From NCBI GenBank assembly GCA_034437315.1, contig DAOTUC010000158.1, positions 1 through 8,095 on the forward strand: a stretch of 8,095 bases of DNA, written 5' to 3'. This document shows, piece by piece, positions 1 through 5,153 of the stretch. The notes under the pieces are model-generated. The model was not told where the DNA came from and ran no database searches. It was given only the letters and a program-made list of their open reading frames with translations. The position numbers were made by a program, and so were the translations under genes. Positions within the stretch are counted from its first letter, which is position 1. Each line of letters opens with the position of its first letter. This stretch comes from DSAR01 sp034437315 (lineage in GTDB: Bacteria > Chloroflexota > Anaerolineae > B4-G1).

Positions 1-30
1 TAATGCAAAATTTCGAAAGCCTGATTTTTG

Positions 31-39
31 TGGTAAAAT
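31..39 (+). promoter_or_regulatory. Possible extended -10 promoter of the signalling operon
   Basis: The sequence TGG-TAAAAT is a -10 hexamer (5 of 6 matches to TATAAT) with an upstream TG in the extended -10 position. No good -35 is found at 16-18 nt upstream; TTTCGA at 11-16 is the nearest and is weak, which is tolerated in extended -10 promoters. It would give a leader of roughly 80 nt before the ATG at 125. The region 1-110 holds nothing else that I recognise. Confidence 0.4.
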
Positions 40-110
40 AGAAGAGTCGCGGTGTGTGACTCGAACCGTATTGTTTTGAAAATGCACGCTCAAGCGTTGC
101 CAGGACAGAT

Positions 111-118
111 AAAGGAGG
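111..118 (+). promoter_or_regulatory. Ribosome binding site fixing the CNB gene start
   Basis: AAAGGAGG is a near-perfect Shine-Dalgarno sequence. It lies 6 nt before the ATG at 125 but directly abuts the in-frame TTG at 119. The ATG is therefore the real start, and the longest open frame is two codons too long. Confidence 0.85.
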
Positions 119-124
119 TTGAAG

Positions 125-604
125 ATGACAGTTACAGAACTGCTCCATCAAAGTGAATTGTTCATTGGACTTGCGCCGGAACAGATCGAACAGATCGCCG
201 CTCTGGGGCGGGAGGAAACTTTTGATGAGGGAGATATCATCATCGAAGAAAAATCGCCGACCCACGAGTTATACATCATCTGCAGCGGCATCGTTGAGGT
301 AGAGGTCGCACGGGGATCGGTCCACGATGTGCCAGGCCCGCCTCAACTCGATTCTATCGTCCGCCTGGGGCAAGGGCAAGTTTTTGGCGAAATGGCCCTC
401 GTCGACAGCGGCAGCCGGTCGGCCACAGTGCGCTGCGCCCAGGATGATACGACCCTCTACGTCATCCCGCACCATGAGTTCTGGGAACTCTGCGAGAAGG
501 ACCATCACATTGGTTTCGTGGTGATGCGCAATTTGGCGGCTGATCTATCCTTCAAGATGCGCCATCGCAACTTACAGGTCAGGCTGGGGAGGGAAAGGCA
601 ATGA
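125..604 (+). CDS. Stand-alone cyclic-nucleotide-binding domain protein (Crp/cNMP-like, no HTH)
   Basis: This 159-residue protein is a single cNMP-binding beta-roll. It opens with the usual helical lead-in (LLHQSELFIGLAPEQIEQIA). The roll includes DEGDIIIEE near residues 35-42 and LYIICSGIVEVEV near 49-61. The phosphate-binding cassette follows, with FGEMAL at 87-92 and RSATV at 98-102. The Glu (E89) and Arg (R98) that hold the ribose and cyclic phosphate in known cAMP receptors are both present, so ligand binding is plausible. After the C-terminal helix the protein stops, with no helix-turn-helix, so it is not a CRP-type transcription factor. It should be cytosolic and act through a partner. 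The stop overlaps the start of the next gene (ATGA at 601-604), which argues for translational coupling. Some stand-alone domains of this family have lost ligand binding, so cAMP is inferred. Confidence 0.93.
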   Translation: MTVTELLHQSELFIGLAPEQIEQIAALGREETFDEGDIIIEEKSPTHELYIICSGIVEVEVARGSVHDVPGPPQLDSIVRLGQGQVFGEMALVDSGSRSATVRCAQDDTTLYVIPHHEFWELCEKDHHIGFVVMRNLAADLSFKMRHRNLQVRLGRERQ

Positions 605-804
605 TTTACAAAGTGAGTTACGTTGTGGTGGATAAAAAACATCCCGGAGAGATCATCAATATGGATACTCCGCCGCATGTGGGCGATCGTGTGCAACTTG
701 GCGACGAGATGTTTGAAATCGTCGAGGTCGTTGATCTGATTCCCCCCCGTGGGGAATTTGCCTATCTCCACGCAACCTGTCGACCGTTAGACGAAGCATC
801 CTAA
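601..804 (+). CDS. Small protein of unknown function, coupled to the CNB gene
   Basis: I do not recognise this 67-residue protein. Reality is supported by the 4-nt ATGA overlap with the CNB gene and by a purine-rich ribosome site (GGGGAGGG at 586-593) 7 nt before the ATG. It is acidic and soluble, with no membrane segment or signal peptide. It looks beta-rich: an N-terminal strand (MIYKVSYVVVD), a loop with PPHVGDRVQLGDEMFEIVEV at about 24-43, then LIPPRGEFAYLHATCRPL. The GDxVxLGxxxFEIVEV pattern resembles small SH3-like or barrel modules, a resemblance in style only. A run of seven C bases lies at 742-748. Its position between a nucleotide sensor and a histidine kinase suggests a link to signalling, for example as an adaptor, but nothing in the sequence shows that. 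Confidence 0.75.
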   Translation: MIYKVSYVVVDKKHPGEIINMDTPPHVGDRVQLGDEMFEIVEVVDLIPPRGEFAYLHATCRPLDEAS

Positions 805-814
805 AAAGGCGAGG

Positions 815-856
815 ATGAACGATAACGAGCGAATCTCCCGCTGGACGAATCAATAG
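815..856 (+). CDS. Possible 13-residue small ORF upstream of the kinase
   Basis: In the 73-nt gap between the 67-residue gene and the kinase there is an ATG followed by 12 sense codons and TAG, reading MNDNERISRWTNQ. AAAAGG at 804-809 sits 5 nt before the ATG and could serve as a ribosome site. The ORF ends 10 nt before the kinase ribosome site, so it could be a leader peptide or could pass ribosomes on to the kinase. An ORF this short arises by chance easily, so this is only a candidate. Confidence 0.2.
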   Translation: MNDNERISRWTNQ

Positions 857-866
857 TGTTTGAAGC

Positions 867-873
867 AGGAGGG
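867..873 (+). promoter_or_regulatory. Ribosome binding site fixing a TTG start for the kinase
   Basis: AGGAGGG lies 4-5 nt upstream of TTG at 878. The longer open frame begins at TTG 860, but that codon precedes the ribosome site and would put the site inside the coding sequence. With TTG 878 the protein begins MTQKRVLIIED, the usual distance of a few residues before the first receiver strand. Confidence 0.8.
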
Positions 874-877
874 ATCT

Positions 878-2824
878 TTGACGCAAAAACGCGTGCTCAT
901 CATCGAGGATAGTTACGAAACCCAACAACTGCTGGCTGAACTTGTGCTCGAACCGAACAACTATCGTCCGATTCCGGCCCTGGATGGGGAAGAAGGGCTG
1001 CGCCTGGCCCAGGAAGAAAATCCAGACCTCATCGTCTTGGATATGCAGCTTCCCAAGTTGAATGGATTAGAGGTGCTGGAAGCGCTGAATGAGAAAGGTC
1101 TGGATATCCCCGTCATCTTCACGACGGTTCGTGAATCGGTCGAATTGGTCATCCAGGCTTTCAGGTTAGGGGCGCGCGACTACGTGATCAAACCCTTCGG
1201 TCCCATAGAAATGCAAGAAGCGATTCGACGAGTCTTTGCCACCGGTACGCTGCGTGAAGAACGAGATCAACTGACCCAAAAGCTGGTGGAAGTCAACCAG
1301 AAATTGCAGCGGCAGATCCAAGAGATGAGCGTCATTTACACCGTTGGGCGATCGGTCACCTCGTTGCTGGACCTCAATCGAATTCTCAATCGCGTCGTCG
1401 AGGCGGCTGTATATCTGGCTGACGCCGAAGAAGGTCTCCTGATGTTGCTGGACAAAGAGGGGGATGAGCTCTATCTGCGAGCGGCCAAGGGGCTGGATGA
1501 GAAGGTCGTGAGGAATCTGCGCGTCCGGGTAGAAGACAGCGTCGCCGGGCGGGTCATCAGTTCCGGGCGGCCGGTATTCTTGACCGGCGGTCAGGCGAAG
1601 ATTGTGACGGGATACCTGAGCAAAGCCCTGCTCTATGTACCCATGTTCACCTCCGACCGGGGCGTCATCGGTGTGTTGGGGGTGCTCAACCGCGAGAAAG
1701 AGCGCAAATTCACCGAGCGGGAGATGTTTATGATCTCGGCGTTGGCCGATTATGCCACCATCGCTATCGAGAACGCCCGTCTGTTCGAGGCCGTTGAGGT
1801 TGAACGGACCAAACTCGCCACGATCTTACAAGAAGTGGAAGGCCCCGTCATCGTCGTGGATGAGGCGGATAGAATTTTGCTCTGCAATTCGGCGGCCCGC
1901 ACCCTGTTGGCGCTTTCCGATGCGGAAGAGGATTTGGTGGGTCTGCCTATCGACCAGGCTGTCTTGCATCCCGATATACTTGGGATGTTTCAGGAGATAC
2001 AGCAAACGAATCGCGTCATTTACAATGAGATTCCTCTGCCTAACAGGCGCACGTTCAACGCTCAACTTACACCCATTGAAGGGATTGGAAGAGCGCTGAT
2101 GATGCAGGACGTCACGCACTTGAAGGAATTGACGCGCATCAAATCCGAGTTTGTGACCGCCGTCTCGCACGACATTCGGACGCCTCTGACGACGATCCAG
2201 GGATACATCGAGCTATTGCCTCGCGCCGGTTCTCTGAACGCCCAACAACAGGAGTTCATCCTCATGGCCCGGCAGAGTATGGACACCATCACTGAGCTGA
2301 TCGACACATTGCTCGACGTCGATCGTCTGGAAGCAGGCTATGAATTGGAGATGGCTGCCTGCAATATGGTGGACATCATTCAAAACGCCATTCGAGAAAT
2401 TCATCCGCTGGCTGAGGATAAGGGGCAAGAGCTTTGCTGGGAACCGCCGGCGTCCGCTGTGCTGGTATACGCCAATCCCCATCGTCTGCGGCAGGTGATT
2501 GATAACCTGTTGAGCAACGCCATTAAATACACACCCAGGGGCGGGTGGATTTCCGTGAGCGTCGAGCAGGAAGAGGGGCATATCGTGACGCAGGTCGCCG
2601 ATAATGGCATTGGCATCCCGCCGGCCGAACAACCGTATATCTTCGATAAATTCTACCGGGTGGAGTCAAAGGAGACGTTGAGTATCGTGGGCACCGGTCT
2701 GGGCCTCTCTATCGTCAAGACCATCATTGATAAACACGGTGGACGAATATGGGTGGAAAGCCGGCCCGGCGTCGGCAGTGTCTTTAGTTTCCTCCTGCCG
2801 GTCCTGAAAGAAAGTGATCAGTAG
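878..2824 (+). CDS. REC-GAF-PAS sensor histidine kinase (receiver-first)
   Basis: This 648-residue cytosolic kinase has no membrane segment. Residues about 4-120 are a receiver domain with the acidic pair E10/D11, phospho-acceptor D55 (IVLDMQLP), switch threonine about T82 and K105 (VIKPFG). A coiled linker (about 122-155) leads to a GAF domain (about 155-305) and a PAS domain (about 310-415). The HisKA helix carries H431 in SHDIRTPL. The ATPase domain (about 530-645) has the N box with N543 and N547 (NLLSNAIKY), the G1 box DNGIGIP from D575, the F box FDKFYR and the G2 box GTGLGLSIV at 605-613. All catalytic elements are intact, so it should be active. The GAF domain contains no Cys or His, which excludes covalent bilin or His-ligated heme there. 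The receiver probably takes a phosphoryl group from another kinase and tunes this one. No response regulator with an output domain is encoded nearby. It is the last gene before the terminator. Confidence 0.96.
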   Translation: MTQKRVLIIEDSYETQQLLAELVLEPNNYRPIPALDGEEGLRLAQEENPDLIVLDMQLPKLNGLEVLEALNEKGLDIPVIFTTVRESVELVIQAFRLGARDYVIKPFGPIEMQEAIRRVFATGTLREERDQLTQKLVEVNQKLQRQIQEMSVIYTVGRSVTSLLDLNRILNRVVEAAVYLADAEEGLLMLLDKEGDELYLRAAKGLDEKVVRNLRVRVEDSVAGRVISSGRPVFLTGGQAKIVTGYLSKALLYVPMFTSDRGVIGVLGVLNREKERKFTEREMFMISALADYATIAIENARLFEAVEVERTKLATILQEVEGPVIVVDEADRILLCNSAARTLLALSDAEEDLVGLPIDQAVLHPDILGMFQEIQQTNRVIYNEIPLPNRRTFNAQLTPIEGIGRALMMQDVTHLKELTRIKSEFVTAVSHDIRTPLTTIQGYIELLPRAGSLNAQQQEFILMARQSMDTITELIDTLLDVDRLEAGYELEMAACNMVDIIQNAIREIHPLAEDKGQELCWEPPASAVLVYANPHRLRQVIDNLLSNAIKYTPRGGWISVSVEQEEGHIVTQVADNGIGIPPAEQPYIFDKFYRVESKETLSIVGTGLGLSIVKTIIDKHGGRIWVESRPGVGSVFSFLLPVLKESDQ

Positions 2825-2863
2825 GTTCACCAGTGTGCTGATGTGTCGGTACAGTACGGCTTT

Positions 2864-2885
2864 CGTAGGTTTAGCGTAGGTTAAT
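2864..2885 (+). repeat. Imperfect 11-bp tandem duplication in the kinase 3' region
   Basis: CGTAGGTTTAG (2864-2874) is followed directly by CGTAGGTTAAT (2875-2885), sharing the first eight bases. A third GTAGGTT covers the kinase stop codon at 2821-2827. It lies in the 139-nt untranslated stretch between the kinase stop and the terminator. No function is evident. Confidence 0.35.
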
Positions 2886-2963
2886 CGTCAAGCGCGATGC
2901 CGGGAGATGTGTTATTGTGGGGTTGAAGTTGAATGTGGTTCTTCTTCTTCTCCTCCTTTTGGT

Positions 2964-3002
2964 GAGAGTCGGGGTTGGCGACCCCGGCTCTCTTCCTTTT
3001 TT
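2964..3002 (+). terminator. Rho-independent terminator of the signalling operon
   Basis: The arms GAGAGTCGGGGT (2964-2975) and ACCCCGGCTCTC (2981-2992) pair over 12 bp with a single T-G wobble and a 5-nt loop TGGCG. The tract TTCCTTTTTT (2993-3002) follows immediately. It points along the + strand only, as there is no A-tract on the other side. It separates the signalling operon from the cell-wall operon. Confidence 0.93.
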
Positions 3003-3043
3003 ATGCGCCATCGGCGAGTGATTGAGGGTTGGACGTTGTATGA

Positions 3044-3072
3044 TTGACTTCCCCTCCATTCCAGTGTAAGAT
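3044..3072 (+). promoter_or_regulatory. Sigma70-like promoter of the cell-wall operon
   Basis: The -35 box TTGACT (3044-3049) and the -10 box TAAGAT (3067-3072) each match the consensus at 5 of 6 positions and are separated by exactly 17 nt. It starts 41 nt after the terminator T-tract. Transcription would begin near 3079, giving a leader of about 65 nt before the GTG at 3143. The TTG of the -35 box is also the first codon of the longest open frame here, which shows that frame start is not a real translation start. Confidence 0.75.
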
Positions 3073-3129
3073 AAAAACACTGAGAAAACGTATCTTCTTT
3101 ACCCTGGTTTATTGGGATGATACGAGAAC

Positions 3130-3136
3130 AAGGAGG
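3130..3136 (+). promoter_or_regulatory. Ribosome binding site fixing a GTG start for the amidase
   Basis: AAGGAGG is a consensus Shine-Dalgarno sequence with a 6-nt spacer to GTG 3143. It rules out the upstream TTG 3044 start, which lies inside the promoter, and defines a 284-residue protein. Confidence 0.85.
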
Positions 3137-3142
3137 AGAGAC

Positions 3143-3997
3143 GTGGCCCATCACGCGCATACTCGTTCAACATCGCCAAGAAACGCATCGTTTAACGCCG
3201 CTCCTGTGGCAATTCGTCTAGTTGTCATCGTCGCTTGTATCGCCGCCATTGTCTCGATCAACGTCTCGATCAACCTGGGCGCGCGAGGCGACGCTCCCCC
3301 AACGCTGGTCGCGCCGGGAAATACATCCCCTCCTCCCGCGACCCCTGTTATACCGACCGTTGCTTCGACAGATCCCACCCTGGCGCCCGTGCTCTCGACG
3401 ACCGAGGGGAGCGCGCCTGTCACGCCGCAAGCGACCATCGCCCCTTCCCTCGCCCCGCGCGTCGGCATTGTCGCCGGTCACTGGGGCAGCAATGATACAG
3501 GCGCGGTTTGCCCCGACGGCCTGCAAGAGGTCGAGATCAATTACGAGGTGGCCCAGCGGGTGGTCTATATCTTGCAGGCCCTGGGCTACGAAGCGGATCT
3601 GCTGGCGGAATACGACTCGCGCCTCAAGGGATATGAAGCCGACGCGCTGGTCTCCATCCACGCCGACTCGTGCGAACCTTTCCCCAATGCCACGCCGCCA
3701 GCCAGTGGATTTAAGGTCGCCAGTGTCAAGGATAGTATGGTACCGGAATTGGAAAGGGAATTGGTCCTTTGTCTGGCGCAAAGCTACGCCGCCCGGACAG
3801 GGATGTATTTCCACGAAAATAGCATCACCTACGATATGCTCTATTACCACAACTTCTACGAAATTCACAACGACACGCCCGGCGCCATCATCGAAACTGG
3901 CTTTATGCACGCAGATCGTGCCATTCTAACAGAGCGCTCCGACCTGGTCGCCCAGGGCATCGTCGACGGGATCGTGTGCTTCCTCGAAAGCGATTAG
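3143..3997 (+). CDS. Membrane-anchored N-acetylmuramoyl-L-alanine amidase (amidase_3)
   Basis: From GTG 3143 the protein has 284 residues. A short, mostly polar and basic N-terminus is followed by one hydrophobic segment at about 22-44 (VAIRLVVIVACIAAIVSI), with no obvious cleavage site, so it is probably a membrane anchor. A linker rich in Pro, Thr and Ser runs to about residue 105. The catalytic domain follows with the zinc ligands of the amidase_3 family: H113 in VAGHWG, E129 in LQEVEIN and H173 in VSIHADS, plus the catalytic E251 in IIETGFMH. The enzyme should cut the amide bond between N-acetylmuramic acid and L-alanine in peptidoglycan, on the outer face of the membrane. AGHWGSNDTGAV departs from the common PGHGGxDPGA form, but the metal residues are intact. 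It is the first gene of a two-gene operon with the transpeptidase. Its substrate may be the cell's own wall, and a cell-separation or remodelling role is inferred. Confidence 0.92.
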   Translation: MAHHAHTRSTSPRNASFNAAPVAIRLVVIVACIAAIVSINVSINLGARGDAPPTLVAPGNTSPPPATPVIPTVASTDPTLAPVLSTTEGSAPVTPQATIAPSLAPRVGIVAGHWGSNDTGAVCPDGLQEVEINYEVAQRVVYILQALGYEADLLAEYDSRLKGYEADALVSIHADSCEPFPNATPPASGFKVASVKDSMVPELERELVLCLAQSYAARTGMYFHENSITYDMLYYHNFYEIHNDTPGAIIETGFMHADRAILTERSDLVAQGIVDGIVCFLESD

Positions 3998-5014
3998 ATG
4001 AGTGTCGAAAACTTCCTCCGATCCGGCGAGGCCGCCGCCCGAGCAGGCGCTCGCGCCCAAGCGCGCAGCCACTTCCGGGCCGCGTTGGCGCTCGCGCCGG
4101 GTAACGCGCCGGCTATGCTGTGGTTAGCGTGGCTCGACGACGACCCACGGGCCAGCCTGGCCTACGTGACCCGGGCCCAGAAATTGGCGCCCGGGGATCC
4201 CCGTGTGCAGGCCGCCCGGCGCTGGGTGGAGCGACGACAAAACGCAGTCTCCGATGACGGACCAGATCCCGAACAAGCGCCGGTGGGACGACGCCTCGCC
4301 CTTAAACGGATTGGCGTCTTTAGCATCTTAGGTTTGCTCATTCTGCTGCTCACCCTATCCCTCACTGTCTCGTGGCCTCGGGATCCGGCTGTCTCCATCG
4401 CGATGGCGCTGACAGACACGCCGAGCGCTACAGCGACCTCCTCGCCGGTCAGTGTTGTTTCGACGGAGACGCCCACGCTTATCCCCACTGTCACGAGAAC
4501 TTCCACGCCTTCTCCGTTGCCCACCTATACCCCGTCTCCGACGCCTTCACTTACGCCGTCCCCCTCGCTTTCGTCCACGCCCCATTCGGGCATGACCTTG
4601 CCCACCGCCCCGTCGCTCCCGCCCAGTCTCACGCCAGCGCCGGCCTCTGTCGCCAGCAGCGGCGTGCGCTGGATCGACGTCGATCTGACCCACCAACTCC
4701 TGTCCGCCTACGAGGATCAAAAGTTGGTGCGTATCACGTCCATCTCCACCGGGCTACCCAACACGCCCACGCCGGCCGGTCAATTCCACATCTGGATCAA
4801 ACTGCGCGCCGATACGATGAGCGGCCCGGGTTACCACCTGCCCAACGTGCCCTACGTGATGTACTTCCACGGCGGCTACGGGATCCACGGGACCTATTGG
4901 CACGCCAACTTCGGTCAACCGATGAGCCACGGTTGCGTCAATCTGCCGACCGAGGAGGCGGAATGGCTCTACAACTGGGCTGAAGTAGGCGACCTGGTCA
5001 ACATCCACCACTGA
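3998..5014 (+). CDS. Membrane-anchored L,D-transpeptidase (YkuD family) with helical-repeat N-terminus
   Basis: This 338-residue protein starts on the base after the amidase TAG. It has no clear Shine-Dalgarno sequence, so translation probably depends on termination of the amidase. Residues about 1-80 are Ala- and Arg-rich helices resembling one to two TPR units (SHFRAALALAPGNAPAMLWL, then AYVTRAQKLAPGDPRV). A basic stretch (GRRLALKR) precedes the membrane helix at about 105-126, so this part should be cytosolic. A Ser/Thr/Pro-rich linker spans about 138-220. The YkuD domain fills about 222-338, with the conserved H297 (YGIHG) and the catalytic motif SHGCVNL (H311, C313, N315). The family forms 3-3 peptide cross-links in peptidoglycan through a Cys acyl-enzyme and resists most penicillins. 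The domain is near normal length and looks active. Pairing with an amidase suggests wall remodelling. Confidence 0.94.
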   Translation: MSVENFLRSGEAAARAGARAQARSHFRAALALAPGNAPAMLWLAWLDDDPRASLAYVTRAQKLAPGDPRVQAARRWVERRQNAVSDDGPDPEQAPVGRRLALKRIGVFSILGLLILLLTLSLTVSWPRDPAVSIAMALTDTPSATATSSPVSVVSTETPTLIPTVTRTSTPSPLPTYTPSPTPSLTPSPSLSSTPHSGMTLPTAPSLPPSLTPAPASVASSGVRWIDVDLTHQLLSAYEDQKLVRITSISTGLPNTPTPAGQFHIWIKLRADTMSGPGYHLPNVPYVMYFHGGYGIHGTYWHANFGQPMSHGCVNLPTEEAEWLYNWAEVGDLVNIHH

Positions 5015-5028
5015 GTTTCTCCCAGTGT

Positions 5029-5051
5029 CGGTGCGTCCTCGTAACGCGCCG
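5029..5051 (+). terminator. Weak hairpin, possible terminator of the cell-wall operon
   Basis: CGGTGCG (5029-5035) pairs with CGCGCCG (5045-5051) over 7 bp with one T-G wobble, plus a T-A pair closing a 7-nt loop. Only TTT follows before the sequence turns to GGC and A residues, so it lacks a proper T-tract. It lies 15 nt after the transpeptidase stop and directly abuts the next promoter. It may be a partial terminator or only a stability hairpin. Confidence 0.3.
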
Positions 5052-5052
5052 T

Positions 5053-5081
5053 TTGGCAAAAAAAGCGCTCCGAGCTATAAT
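5053..5081 (+). promoter_or_regulatory. Strong sigma70-like promoter of the cyclase gene
   Basis: The -35 box TTGGCA (5053-5058, 5 of 6 matches) and a perfect TATAAT (5076-5081) are 17 nt apart. Seven A residues (5058-5064) open the spacer. Transcription would begin near 5088, about 66 nt before the ATG. It is the best promoter match I see in the window and suggests that the cyclase is transcribed apart from the wall operon. Confidence 0.8.
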
Positions 5082-5117
5082 GGAACCTGTCGAACAGTGT
5101 AAAGTCCACCAACACCT

Positions 5118-5133
5118 ACCTCCCAACCTCCCA
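5118..5133 (+). repeat. Tandem 8-bp repeat in the cyclase leader
   Basis: ACCTCCCA occurs twice in perfect tandem (5118-5125 and 5126-5133) inside a C-rich stretch running from about 5107 to 5139. It lies in the predicted untranslated leader between promoter and start codon. The complementary strand carries the repeated GG/GGG runs of a possible two-tier G-quadruplex. No function is known. Confidence 0.5.
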
Positions 5134-5153
5134 ACCAATCTAAAAGGTCCCAC

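Noticed and set aside
3044..3142. N-terminal 33-codon extension of the amidase from TTG 3044
   Set aside because: The TTG belongs to a -35 box, has no ribosome site, and an ideal AAGGAGG precedes GTG 3143.
2871..3160. Two minus-strand frames (69 and 82 codons) across the terminator and promoter region, one carrying a six-Arg run
   Set aside because: The Arg run is only the reverse reading of the CTT/CTC pyrimidine tract, and the frames span a clear terminator and promoter of the + strand.
3218..3910. 230-codon minus-strand frame opposite the amidase
   Set aside because: Antisense shadow of the amidase with no motif, and no sensible upstream ribosome site noted.
3222..3929. 235-codon + strand frame inside the amidase gene
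   Set aside because: Its product is a Ser/Arg/Pro-rich low-complexity sequence in a shifted frame. The overlapping frame carries all zinc and catalytic residues of an amidase.
4372..4983. 203-codon + strand frame within the transpeptidase gene
   Set aside because: Out-of-frame reading of the linker and YkuD region, whose true frame has the SHGCVNL catalytic motif.
5009..5027. CACTG/CAGTG inverted repeat just at the transpeptidase stop
   Set aside because: Only 5 bp with a 9-nt loop and no T-tract, which is not convincing as a terminator.
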